Shown in pieces: positions 37,701 to 45,732 of a stretch of DNA of 64,000 nucleotides. Source of the DNA: Sphingobacterium bambusae. Lineage in GTDB: Bacteria > Bacteroidota > Bacteroidia > Sphingobacteriales > Sphingobacteriaceae. The stretch covers positions 372,001 to 436,000 of the forward strand of contig NZ_CP138332.1 in NCBI RefSeq assembly GCF_033955345.1, given 5' to 3'. The notes under the pieces were generated by a model, which saw only the letters and a program-made list of their open reading frames with translations, made no database searches and was not told the DNA's origin. Each line of letters starts with the position of its first letter. The first letter of the stretch is position 1. A program made the position numbers and the translations under genes.

Positions 37701-38868
37701 GGCGCAAACTGATGAACAGGAATACATCTCCATCGAGGTGCTCAATAGTGGCGATGGTTTTTCCGAGCAGCAGGTTGCAAACCTATTTACCTCTTTTAAC
37801 CGCCTTTCCTCTGCTCGCCCCGCCTTTGAAGAAAGCTCGGGACTCGGTCTGGCTATTGTCAAAGAACTGGTGGATGTACTTGACGGACGGATATGGATGG
37901 AGAACAAAGTAGATATGATTTCTTTTACGATCACCCTTCCCCTACGCCGAGAAGTTGGGCATGCCAATCTACAGGCTAATCTTTACGACTATACGATATC
38001 GGAGATTGACGCTATCATGCTTGATACGACGGATGCCAAGAACAACGCGAAACATACAAATAAGGGCACCAGTCTTCTACTGATCGAAGATGATCCTACC
38101 ATGAGAACCTATCTAGAGCAGCAACTTTCCGAAAAGTATCAGGTTTACACCGCTAGTGATGGAGCAGAAGGCATAAGCAAGGCCGAGAAAATCTATCCAC
38201 AATTGATAGTCACCGACCTAATGATGCCCCAGTACAACGGATTTGAACTGTGTCGTAGAGTACGACAGAATTTCAAGACCAGCCACATCCCTATTATTAT
38301 GATCAGTGGCATGGGGCATCAAAATGAAAACAAAATTAAAGCGCTAGAATATGGCGCCAATGTATTTATAGATAAGCCCTTTCAAATTGGCTACCTGCTG
38401 CAACAAATAGATAGCCTTTTAAAGACGCAGCACGATCTTAAAGAGAAATACAGCAAAAGGGTAACGGTAGACCCTTCCAATGTGACCATTACTTCGATGG
38501 ACGAGGAGCTCCTACAAAAAGCTATGAAGCTTATTGAGCAGCATATTGCAAACCCGCATTATTCGGTTGAAGACTTCGTCTCGGACATGAATGTGGGTCG
38601 CACCGTTCTTTACCAAAAGATACACGACATTGTGGGCATGTCCATCAAAGAATTTATTCTGAATTTTAGGTTAAAGCGCAGCGCTTATCTATTGGAAAAT
38701 TCGGACCTTACCATCTCGGAAATAGCTTACCAAACGGGCTTCAATAATGCGAAGTACTTTAGTGTATGCTTTAAAAAACAATTCGAGCTCAGCCCCTCCG
38801 AATTTAAAAAACAAAGAAACGATGGGGTTAATGAAATCGAGGAGAAGAATAGCAACCCTAAAGCATAG
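34774..38868 (+). CDS. Hybrid two-component system regulator of the PUL
   Basis: A 1364-residue single-chain sensor-regulator. In order: signal sequence; periplasmic beta-propeller repeats (many blocks like GNIWIGTEGGGINRWN) and a Y_Y_Y domain to about residue 765; a membrane segment about 770-795; the histidine kinase with ISHDLKTPL near 827; an ATPase with LTNLFSNALKYTP and SSGLGLAIVKELV; a receiver domain from about 1100 with the phosphorylated Asp in VTDLMMPQ near 1148; and a C-terminal AraC HTH (about 1245-1350). Such proteins bind a glycan fragment in the periplasm and activate PUL transcription. The paired motif at 18708 and 20100 is its likely target. No copy of that motif lies before its own gene. 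Confidence 0.97.
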   Translation: MEKNCLATIFFILAFRMLYAIDASAYRFHVMPETSYYGGIQSICKDSLGRIWYTGPDALFMYDGNRFHQLNELVSNISPKVKWGYGNLLTDKSGQLYLTSNFGLLKFNYEHFSFELLVGGKIRSVTMHSDGNIYMLSGDSLLRYEQSSGQTAAFALPTNKAFSHIISMDNQLYLSLEGTLYHVDWAKRKFTKYASLGGSASTVNDAVAYRGHYYFLTQRDGLYITDKTGKVTLHVILANNGTASALSKKILLDEKGTIWVATQMGLYLYDPDEQSGEFLRMNLNDAFSLPNNSIWTIYPDPDQGIWIGTYGGKMAYCSLYDAKVRYFTPSPGGLNHPVVSSFQEDEQGNIWIGTEGGGINRWNRKNDSFSHFMRSQGNSPNSNMIKRLKFNTQGSRLLASAFGGGITEYDINTETFYDLGIYSPASHMPLTVYDFVSDEDGNLWMSDPDKSMLYKKTNKGVSTQQVVGADNKKLNLEIEALYIDTDGHLRLITHQGLFVVSRKTLQVLHEYRIESAPYATNMLCSYYLASNGDLWLGTLGKGVNVLSKDGHYRNYSESKDFPAKMVFGILEDEHTKNIWFSTSEGLYFYDTATKNFKKARFYRENTCGSFYIRSAAKTKSGEMLFGGTNGFVMFNPTLTNKNPQKPRVFFTGFLVNNRLETSHTPNSPLHKDISSLSNNIDQQIRLSNKQSNIEIRFSANSYLSADKNEFMYRMVGISDRWLSISNNQKSVQFFNLPAGDYVFEVKASNNDAVWGTAISRLYLHVDPPFFLSWWAYCLYSLLAATLLFFVLRYYTNKKVFKERLALEVLKEKNMRELNLARTNFFTHISHDLKTPLTLVLQPLRQLRESLTEDEKASIYLQHIEKNVLRIQRMISQLLRFREIESQRITLHPQVGDFINFVFDLFGLFEMYANKKEIETQSATHIAHLQVAFDYDIIEKILTNLFSNALKYTPNKGYVGLRIYAASEEEVMMLPKPAQTDEQEYISIEVLNSGDGFSEQQVANLFTSFNRLSSARPAFEESSGLGLAIVKELVDVLDGRIWMENKVDMISFTITLPLRREVGHANLQANLYDYTISEIDAIMLDTTDAKNNAKHTNKGTSLLLIEDDPTMRTYLEQQLSEKYQVYTASDGAEGISKAEKIYPQLIVTDLMMPQYNGFELCRRVRQNFKTSHIPIIMISGMGHQNENKIKALEYGANVFIDKPFQIGYLLQQIDSLLKTQHDLKEKYSKRVTVDPSNVTITSMDEELLQKAMKLIEQHIANPHYSVEDFVSDMNVGRTVLYQKIHDIVGMSIKEFILNFRLKRSAYLLENSDLTISEIAYQTGFNNAKYFSVCFKKQFELSPSEFKKQRNDGVNEIEEKNSNPKA

Positions 38869-38950
38869 AAAGCTAGTTCCGCTTTAACGCTTTACGTACA
38901 GCTTTTGGATATGGTTGCACGGTGTATGAAGTGATCGCTTGTTTGCTAAA

Positions 38951-39463
38951 TCAAGAACGCTCAAATATGAATCCTTCTTTGTACTCCCATGGCCCGCCCC
39001 TATAGATCCACAGGTCCATACCGATTGCCCGAGCCGTGAAGGGTATGAAGCTTTTACTGAGTTCCAGTAATAATGCTGTTGCGGCAGCGGGCGTAACTTT
39101 ATTCTGCACCGTGATATGCGGCATAAATCGCTGCTTATCTTGTGGAATCAGATCATCGGCAAAAGCAGCACCTAACTTTTGGTGAAGGCGCTGTAAAGTT
39201 TCGCTTTCGATTTGGTAAGCTACTCCAGCTCCCAAATGCCGAAGACGGGTAACATGCATGTCGAAAGCGTCTTGGATGATCTCACCTAACACAGCAAAAG
39301 TGTGCGCACCGTCAGGCAATTTGTGAAATAACGTTAGATGGGCTTTTAAATAGTTCCGCTCAGGCGGAAAGTGCTTTTTGCGAAGCGCATCAAAAAAGGC
39401 TTGGCTCTTCTGATCTAGCCGAAGCGACAATATATAGGTTATAGCGTCTTGTTTTTCTTGCAT
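38951..39463 (-). CDS. 2'-5' RNA ligase (LigT/2H phosphoesterase) family protein
   Basis: About 170 residues, 2H fold with two histidine motifs: HLTLFHKLP near residue 43 and HITVQNKVT near residue 118. Family members hydrolyse or form 2',5'/cyclic phosphate bonds in RNA or nucleotides. The ATG at 39463 fits better than the one four codons upstream. Its start overlaps the DUF2256 gene end by 25 bases, so expression is probably coupled. Whether it acts on RNA or a cyclic nucleotide is unknown. Confidence 0.82.
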   Translation of the reverse strand: MQEKQDAITYILSLRLDQKSQAFFDALRKKHFPPERNYLKAHLTLFHKLPDGAHTFAVLGEIIQDAFDMHVTRLRHLGAGVAYQIESETLQRLHQKLGAAFADDLIPQDKQRFMPHITVQNKVTPAAATALLLELSKSFIPFTARAIGMDLWIYRGGPWEYKEGFIFERS

Positions 39464-39582
39464 CGCTCTGAACAATATTTAACTTCCTCCCAATTCTTCT
39501 CCCATTTTTTACGCCAAGTAAATGGCCTCCCACAGGCTGCGCAAAGCTTCTGCGGTAGATATTGCTTTTTAACCCCTTTCAT
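39439..39582 (-). CDS. DUF2256 small zinc-ribbon-like protein
   Basis: A 47-residue basic protein starting [14 protein letters not shown]. Four cysteines lie in C-x2-C and C-x3-C spacing (CAAC at 14-17 and CSERC at 38-42), with the family core [13 protein letters not shown] between. This fits DUF2256, a tiny likely zinc-binding family. It overlaps the upstream DUF4385 gene by 14 bases and the downstream LigT-like gene by 25, a very compact arrangement. From memory DUF2256 genes often lie near photolyase/cryptochrome genes; none is seen here. Confidence 0.85.
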   Translation of the reverse strand: MKGVKKQYLPQKLCAACGRPFTWRKKWEKNWEEVKYCSERCKKNKTL

Positions 39583-40054
39583 TTTTCCATTGCTTTTTCA
39601 TCGCCGCATATCGCGCATTAGCCTCGGCCTGCTTCCATCGTTTATAAAACACGTCTGCAGCAGCGGCCTTTTCCATATCACCAGTACCGCGATCCAGTAG
39701 CGCATAATCCTGATCCTTATCGTACTTTTTCCCTCCCTTGTAGTTCGCATAGCGTCTTGCGCGCGTATAGCCCATCTGCAAATACTTGCGCGCCATGTCT
39801 GCACCCACAAAATCATCTGCTTTTAGATAGTCCTCGAACATCGCGAAGATCGTAGCACTACTTTGCTCTGCGATGGCTTCGGTTTTGAAGCGCCAGTGCT
39901 GGCCAATTTCTGATTTATAGGGCTCGCAGATCAGCACGCCCTGCTCCCCCCTACCAACACGGTATTTCCATGGGCTCGCTCGATAATTGATATCGGGCTT
40001 CCATGGATAGTCCTTTTTATCAAAGTTCAAATAACTGGGCTGACGTTGTTTCAT
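39569..40054 (-). CDS. DUF4385 family protein
   Basis: About 161 residues from the ATG at 40054 ([18 protein letters not shown]); an in-frame ATG 15 codons upstream is less likely. It carries the DUF4385 core: [38 protein letters not shown] and [28 protein letters not shown] (39725-39810). The many Arg, Lys and aromatic residues suggest nucleic-acid binding, but no function is established to my knowledge. It is the first gene of a three-gene overlapping set with DUF2256 and a LigT-like protein. Confidence 0.82.
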   Translation of the reverse strand: MKQRQPSYLNFDKKDYPWKPDINYRASPWKYRVGRGEQGVLICEPYKSEIGQHWRFKTEAIAEQSSATIFAMFEDYLKADDFVGADMARKYLQMGYTRARRYANYKGGKKYDKDQDYALLDRGTGDMEKAAAADVFYKRWKQAEANARYAAMKKQWKNERG

Positions 40055-40226
40055 ATGGCCAAATGTGCTGATGATAACTTTAGGACGGATTTTAAGCAAG
40101 AACAGTTTGCCAAACGGTATAATTTAATAACGGAGAATTCTTCAAGCACTTAAATCAAGGTCAAGCCATGTAACGAAAAAGAATTCCTCGCAATACTAAC
40201 CCTGCGAAATCCTCCTTGCCAATAGC

Positions 40227-40280
40227 AACTTTTGTTCAAGCCGCTCAAAAGGCTTAGTCATCAGTCCCAAAACAAAAGTT
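40227..40280 (+). promoter_or_regulatory. Inverted repeat before traE, candidate control site
   Basis: AACTTTTGTT (40227-40236) and its exact complement (40271-40280) flank an inner AAGCC/GGCTT stem. The right arm ends 7 bases before the traE start codon. It may be an operator or form a leader RNA stem masking translation initiation. No clean TAnnTTTG box was assigned. Confidence 0.4.
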
Positions 40281-40287
40281 CAATATC

Positions 40288-40590
40288 ATGAAAAAAAACA
40301 ACAAACACATCCTTCTCGCAGCGCTAACATTAGCCGCTATTCATGCATCAGCTCAAGGTAATGGTGCCGCAGGCATTAGCGAAGCTACCCAAATGGTTAC
40401 TTCCTACTTTGATCCAGCTACCCAATTAATCTATGCCATCGGTGCGGTTGTTGGCCTTATCGGCGGGGTTAAAGTGTACAACAAGTTCAGTAGCGGTGAC
40501 CCGGACACCAACAAGACCGCAGCTTCTTGGTTTGGCGCCTGTATCTTCCTGATTGTGGCAGCAACCATTCTACGCTCATTCTTCCTTTAA
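40288..40590 (+). CDS. traE: Conjugal transfer protein TraE (DUF4134)
   Basis: A 100-residue membrane protein with a cleavable signal peptide (to about residue 22) and two hydrophobic segments (about 45-62 and 80-98). This is the VirB2-pilin-like size and layout of DUF4134/TraE. The KVYNKFSSGDPDTNKTAASWFGACIFL block (40471-40550) is typical. It starts the transfer operon segment traE-traN. Confidence 0.92.
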   Translation: MKKNNKHILLAALTLAAIHASAQGNGAAGISEATQMVTSYFDPATQLIYAIGAVVGLIGGVKVYNKFSSGDPDTNKTAASWFGACIFLIVAATILRSFFL

Positions 40591-40601
40591 GCCTCATCGC
40601 T

Positions 40602-40934
40602 ATGAAAACTTACGAGATCAACAAAGGCGTAGGCCGGACGGTAGAGTTCAAAGGACTTAAGGCGCAGTACCTTTTTATTTTCGCTGGCGGGCTTCTGGGC
40701 ATACTGGTTCTAGTTATGATCCTGTACATGATTGGCCTAAGCAGCTACCTCTGCCTCTTTCTAGGCGGCGGTAGCGCTTCGCTGATCGTCTGGCAAACCT
40801 TCCGGTTGAACAAAAACTACGGCGAGTACGGCCTGATGAAAGCAGGCGCCCGCAAGATGCACCCCAGATACATCATCAGCCGCAAATCAGTCAGGCACAT
40901 TATCCCAGTAACCCATCATTTAGAAAAGCTATGA
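40602..40934 (+). CDS. traF: Conjugal transfer protein TraF (DUF4133, VirB3-like)
   Basis: A 110-residue inner-membrane protein with two adjacent membrane segments (about residues 25-65), basic ends and the sequence YEINKGVGRTVEFKGLKAQY at the start. The ATG at 40602 is used. It overlaps traG by four bases (ATGA), showing coupling. VirB3-like proteins associate with the VirB4 ATPase encoded next. Confidence 0.9.
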   Translation: MKTYEINKGVGRTVEFKGLKAQYLFIFAGGLLGILVLVMILYMIGLSSYLCLFLGGGSASLIVWQTFRLNKNYGEYGLMKAGARKMHPRYIISRKSVRHIIPVTHHLEKL

Positions 40935-43435
40935 GGAACATTTTAAAACGAGCGACGCTGGAAAGCAAGCTTCCGATTCTCGGGGTAGAAAACAATTGTA
41001 TCCTGTCTAAGGAAGCCGATATTACCCTTTGCTTCGAGGTAATACTACCCGAGATCTTTACCGTGGCCGCAGCTGAATATGAGGTCATTCATTCGGCGTG
41101 GCTCAAGGCCATAAAAAACCTGCCCGAGCAGACCATCGTTCATAAACAGGACTGGTTTACTAGGGAAGCATTCGGAACCAGCACGAGCAGCAGCGAGCAA
41201 AGTTTCTTATCCAGAGCCTTCCAAGGACATTTCAACGAGCGGCCATTCCTGCATCACCGCTGCTACCTGTACCTTACCAAGACCAGCAAACAGCGCATGG
41301 CCCAGCAAAGCAATTTCACCTCACTATGCAAAGGTGTGCTAATTCCAAAAGAAATGAGAGACAAAGCCGCCGTTCAGCGATTTATGGAGGCAGCCGAACA
41401 GTTTAGCGATATACTAAACGACAGCGAACTTATCCAGCTAAGGCGTTTAGATCGCACGGATATTTTGGGCGATGAGGATTCACAAGGACTTCTTCCACAA
41501 TACCTGTCGCTATCGTCCGATCCCGCGCAGCCTTTGCAGGATATCGCGCTCAGCGCAGAAGAAGTACGCATCGGCAACAAACGACTTTGTCTGCATACAC
41601 TGAGCGATACCGAAGATCTGCCCGCAAGCATCAGCGCGGCCGGCAGGTACGAGAAGATGTCTAGTGATCGCAGCGACTGCCAGCTGTCCTTTGCCGCACC
41701 TCTGGGGCTGTTGCTAAATTGCGATCACATCTATAACCAGTATCTATTTTTAGACAATAGCGAAGAGAACCTTAAAAAGTTCGAACGCTCGGCGCGTAAC
41801 ATGCAGTCCCTTGGCCGTTACAGCCGCGCAAACCAGATCAACAAGGAGTGGATCGAGCGCTACCTGAACGAGGCGCATTCCTTCGGCCTGCAATCCATTC
41901 GGGCACACTATAATGTGATAGCCTGGTCGGATGATCCGCTGGAGCTCTCCCGCGCACGAAACGAATGTGGTAGCGCCATGGCACAGATGGAGTGCCGCCC
42001 GCGGCACAACACCAGTGATGCTGCTACACTCTACTGGTCAGCCATGCCCGGCAATGCCGGGGACTTTCCGCATGAAGATAGCTTTTACACCTTTATCGAG
42101 CCCGCACTTTGCTTTTTTAACGGGGAGACCAACTACCGCGATTCCCTTTCCCCTTTTGGCATCAAGATGGCAGACCGGCTCAGCGGAAGACCGTTACACC
42201 TTGATCTCTCGGATCTCCCGATGAAGCGTGGGGTGATCACCAACCGCAATAAGTTTATTCTTGGGCCATCGGGCAGCGGAAAATCCTTTTTTACAAATCA
42301 TATGGTGCGGCAATATTACGAGCAGGGTGCGCACGTGCTCCTTGTCGATACAGGAAACTCTTACCAAGGTCTTTGCGAGCTGATAAAAAGCAAGACCAAA
42401 GCAGACGACGGCGTCTATTTCACCTACACCGAGGAGAACCCCATTGCCTTTAATCCCTTTTTTACTGAAGACGGCGTGTTTGATATCGAGAAGCGCGAAA
42501 GCATTAAAACCCTTATCCTAACCTTGTGGAAGCGCGATGATGAGCCGCCCACCCGGGCCGAGGAAGTCGCCCTATCCAATGCGGTAAGCGGCTATATCGC
42601 GCAAATCAAGCAAAGTGAAAGTCATCCTTCGTTCAACGGTTTCTATGAGTTCGCCAGAACCGACTTTCGCGAGCAGCTCACCCAGAAGCACGTACGCGAA
42701 AAAGATTTCGATTTAACGGGCTTTCTCAACGTGCTGGAGCCCTATTATAAAGGCGGCGAGTATGATTACCTGCTCAACTCCCCCCAGCAGCTTGACCTGC
42801 TCGCTAAACGCTTTATTGTCTTTGAGATCGATGCCATTAAGGATCATAAAGTACTTTTCCCTATCGTGACGATCATCATCATGGAAGTCTTTATCAGTAA
42901 GATGCGCAGGCTCAAGGGCGTACGAAAGCTGATTTTAATTGAAGAAGCTTGGAAGGCGATCGCCAAGGAAGGCATGGCCGAATATATCAAATACCTTTTT
43001 AAGACAGTCCGTAAATTCTTTGGTGAAGCAAACGTAGTTACCCAAGAGGTAGACGATATCATCCAGTCCCCTATTGTCAAGGAAAGCATTATCAACAACT
43101 CGGACTGCAAGATCCTGCTCGATCAGCGCAAGTACATGAATAAGTTCGATCAGATTCAAGCCATGCTCGGACTAAGCGAGAAAGAGAAATCGCAAGTACT
43201 CTCGATCAACCTAAATAACGACCCCAAGCGCCTGTACAAAGAAGTATGGATCGGCCTTGGCGGAAGTCAATCAGCCGTCTATGCGACCGAGGTGAGCCTA
43301 GAAGAATACCTATGCTACACCACCGAGGAAAGCGAAAAGATGGAAGTCATGGCGCTAGCTGACAAGCTGGGCGGAAATATGGAACTCGCCATTCGGCAAA
43401 TTGCTCGCGAGAGGCGTGCAGCAACAAGCAACTAA
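40931..43435 (+). CDS. traG: Conjugation ATPase TraG (VirB4 family)
   Basis: An 834-residue ATPase powering the type IV secretion channel and pilus assembly. Walker A, GPSGSGKSFF, is near residue 446; Walker B-like KLILIEEAWKAI is near 667; a C-terminal LDQRKYMNKFDQIQ block is family-typical. The N-terminal half is the VirB4 N domain. It acts at the inner membrane with TraF. In Bacteroidota elements this is the largest tra gene, and its length is normal. Confidence 0.95.
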   Translation: MRNILKRATLESKLPILGVENNCILSKEADITLCFEVILPEIFTVAAAEYEVIHSAWLKAIKNLPEQTIVHKQDWFTREAFGTSTSSSEQSFLSRAFQGHFNERPFLHHRCYLYLTKTSKQRMAQQSNFTSLCKGVLIPKEMRDKAAVQRFMEAAEQFSDILNDSELIQLRRLDRTDILGDEDSQGLLPQYLSLSSDPAQPLQDIALSAEEVRIGNKRLCLHTLSDTEDLPASISAAGRYEKMSSDRSDCQLSFAAPLGLLLNCDHIYNQYLFLDNSEENLKKFERSARNMQSLGRYSRANQINKEWIERYLNEAHSFGLQSIRAHYNVIAWSDDPLELSRARNECGSAMAQMECRPRHNTSDAATLYWSAMPGNAGDFPHEDSFYTFIEPALCFFNGETNYRDSLSPFGIKMADRLSGRPLHLDLSDLPMKRGVITNRNKFILGPSGSGKSFFTNHMVRQYYEQGAHVLLVDTGNSYQGLCELIKSKTKADDGVYFTYTEENPIAFNPFFTEDGVFDIEKRESIKTLILTLWKRDDEPPTRAEEVALSNAVSGYIAQIKQSESHPSFNGFYEFARTDFREQLTQKHVREKDFDLTGFLNVLEPYYKGGEYDYLLNSPQQLDLLAKRFIVFEIDAIKDHKVLFPIVTIIIMEVFISKMRRLKGVRKLILIEEAWKAIAKEGMAEYIKYLFKTVRKFFGEANVVTQEVDDIIQSPIVKESIINNSDCKILLDQRKYMNKFDQIQAMLGLSEKEKSQVLSINLNNDPKRLYKEVWIGLGGSQSAVYATEVSLEEYLCYTTEESEKMEVMALADKLGGNMELAIRQIARERRAATSN

Positions 43436-43459
43436 GTAATAACATAAAAATACAAACCC

Positions 43460-44092
43460 ATGAAAAAGATCATTCAAATCACATGCTTACTGCTGCTATG
43501 CATGGTAAGCTTAATCAGCAAGGCGCAGTTCGTGGTCACTGACCCCGCCAACCTGGCTTCGGGCATCCTAAACTCAGCCAACGAGATTGTGCAAACCTCC
43601 TCGACGGTCAGCAACGTGGTCAAGAACTTTAAGGAAGTAGAAAAAGTCTACCAGCAGGGCAAGGAATACTACGATAAGCTCAAAGCCGTCAGCAACCTAG
43701 TCAAAGATGCCCGTAAGGTACAACAGACTGTACTGCTGGTTGGCGATGTGTCAGAGATGTATGTGCAAAACTTCGGTAAGATGATGAACGACCGAAATTT
43801 CAGCCCGCAGGAACTCGCGGCCATCGGCAACGGTTACACCGCCTTGCTAAACGAAAGTACCGAGCTATTAAAAGAGCTCAAACAAATTATCAGCTCAACA
43901 AGCCTCTCGCTAAATGATAAAGAGCGGATGGACATCATCGACCGGGTATATAACGAAGTTAAGGACTACCACAGCCTTGTGCGCTACTATACCAATAAAA
44001 ACATCTCGGTCAGCTACCTGCGCGCTAAAAAGAAAAACGATGCCGCCCGGGTAATGGATCTCTACGGAAATGCAAACCAAAAATACTGGTAG
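43460..44092 (+). CDS. traI: Conjugal transfer protein TraI (DUF4141)
   Basis: A 210-residue exported protein with a signal peptide (to about residue 21, ending SKA) and a helical, coiled-coil body (VKNFKEVEKVYQQGKEYYDKL). The family matches DUF4141/TraI, found between TraG and TraJ and thought to be VirB5-like. No separate traH gene is present between traG and this gene. Confidence 0.88.
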   Translation: MKKIIQITCLLLLCMVSLISKAQFVVTDPANLASGILNSANEIVQTSSTVSNVVKNFKEVEKVYQQGKEYYDKLKAVSNLVKDARKVQQTVLLVGDVSEMYVQNFGKMMNDRNFSPQELAAIGNGYTALLNESTELLKELKQIISSTSLSLNDKERMDIIDRVYNEVKDYHSLVRYYTNKNISVSYLRAKKKNDAARVMDLYGNANQKYW

Positions 44093-44094
44093 CG

Positions 44095-45090
44095 ATGGAA
44101 TGGAACAACATGCACGAGGTATTGCGATCGCTCTACGATGACATGCTGCCACTAGCTGGGCAAATGGCAGCTGTCGCTAAAGGCGCTGCCGGCCTTGGCG
44201 CACTTTTTTATGTAGCGCTCAAGGTTTGGCAAGCCTTGGGTCGGGCAGAACCTATCGACGTCTTCCCCCTGCTCCGACCCTTCGCGCTAGGAATCTGCAT
44301 TATGTTTTTCCCAAGCATTGTCCTGGGATCGATCAATGCCATCCTTAGCCCGATCGTCAGCGGCACCCACGGCATTTTGGAAGGACAGGTACTGGATTTA
44401 AACAGCCTGCAAGAGCAAAAAGACCGACTCGAGTACGAGGCCATGGTGCGGAATCCCGAAACGGCCTATATGGTTTCCGATGAAGAATTTGATAAGAAAC
44501 TCGATGAGCTGGGCTGGTCGCCGAGTGATCTGGGCGCCATGGCAGGCATGTATATGGATCGAAGCGCGTACAATTTTGAGAAAATGATGAAAGATTGGCT
44601 GCGTAATCTGCTGGAAATCCTATTTCAGGCCGCTGCCCTAGTGATCGATACAATACGCACCTTCTTTTTGATTGTACTCTCGATCCTGGGCCCCATTGCC
44701 TTTGCCATTTCCGTCTGGGACGGCTTTCAAGCCACCCTAGCCCAGTGGTTTACCCGATACATCAGCGTTTACCTTTGGCTGCCTGTCTCCGACCTGTTTA
44801 GCTCCATGCTCGCTCGGATACAGTCACTCATTTTGGAGCGGGATATCGCCATGCTCGCCGATCCCAGCTATATTCCAGACACGTCCAATACGGTTTACAT
44901 CATCTATATGATTATTGGAATTGTGGGCTACTTCACCATTCCGACAGTTACTGGCTGGATAATCCAAGCAGGTGGTGCAGGAAATTTCACGCGCAATGTG
45001 AATCAAACAGCTATGAAGTCCGGCAATATGGCGGGCGCAGCAGCGGGATCCGTAGTGGGAAATATTAGCGGAAGACTTATGAACAAATAA
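44095..45090 (+). CDS. traJ: Conjugal transfer protein TraJ (VirB6-like)
   Basis: A 331-residue polytopic inner-membrane protein with about six hydrophobic segments, for example AAGLGALFYVALKVW, FALGICIMFFPSIVLGSI and FFLIVLSILGPIAFAISVWDGF. It contains the conserved FTRYISVYLWLPVSDLF block (44747-44800). TraJ is the VirB6-like channel component. It begins two bases after traI. Confidence 0.92.
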   Translation: MEWNNMHEVLRSLYDDMLPLAGQMAAVAKGAAGLGALFYVALKVWQALGRAEPIDVFPLLRPFALGICIMFFPSIVLGSINAILSPIVSGTHGILEGQVLDLNSLQEQKDRLEYEAMVRNPETAYMVSDEEFDKKLDELGWSPSDLGAMAGMYMDRSAYNFEKMMKDWLRNLLEILFQAAALVIDTIRTFFLIVLSILGPIAFAISVWDGFQATLAQWFTRYISVYLWLPVSDLFSSMLARIQSLILERDIAMLADPSYIPDTSNTVYIIYMIIGIVGYFTIPTVTGWIIQAGGAGNFTRNVNQTAMKSGNMAGAAAGSVVGNISGRLMNK

Positions 45091-45101
45091 AAATCAGCAC
45101 C

Positions 45102-45725
45102 ATGGAATTTAAGATATTACGAAACATCGAAAACAGCTTCCAGCAGATTAGGCTCTACACGATCCTATTTGCAGGACTGTGCTTAGGGCTCACGAGCTAC
45201 GCCCTGTGGAAGTCCTACGCCTTTGCCAGCCAGCAGCGTGAGAAAATCTACGTGCTAGACAGCGGCAAATCCCTTATGCTGGCGCTATCCCAAGACGCGG
45301 CAATCAACCGCCCGGTCGAAGCGCGGGAACATGTCAGGCGCTTTCACGAGCTTTTCTTCACCCTAGCACCCGATAAATATGCCATTGAAAACAATATGAA
45401 ACGCGCATTTTACTTGGCCGACAAGAGCGCTTTTGACTATTACCGAGACCTCTCGGAGAAAGGATACTTTAGCCGCATCATTTCTGGCAACGTGCAGCAG
45501 CTCATCGAAATAGATAGCGTAGTTTGCAGCTTTGAGCAGTATCCCTACAGCGCAAAGACTTACGCCACGCAGTATATCATCCGCTCCAGCAACCTGACCA
45601 AGCGAAACCTAGTCACCTCCTGCTCGCTGCTCAATTCGGTACGATCGGACCATAATCCTCAAGGCTTTAACATCGAGAAATTTCAGGTACTGGAAAACAG
45701 GGACATCGAAACAATCGATCGATAA
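45102..45725 (+). CDS. traK: Conjugal transfer protein TraK (VirB8-like)
   Basis: A 207-residue bitopic protein: a short cytoplasmic N terminus, a membrane segment (about residues 17-37) and a periplasmic NTF2-like domain (REHVRRFHELFFTLAPDKYAIENNMKRAFYLAD, 45319-45420). This is the VirB8-like scaffold of the channel. Its length is normal. Confidence 0.93.
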   Translation: MEFKILRNIENSFQQIRLYTILFAGLCLGLTSYALWKSYAFASQQREKIYVLDSGKSLMLALSQDAAINRPVEAREHVRRFHELFFTLAPDKYAIENNMKRAFYLADKSAFDYYRDLSEKGYFSRIISGNVQQLIEIDSVVCSFEQYPYSAKTYATQYIIRSSNLTKRNLVTSCSLLNSVRSDHNPQGFNIEKFQVLENRDIETIDR

Positions 45726-45732
45726 ACCGCTT

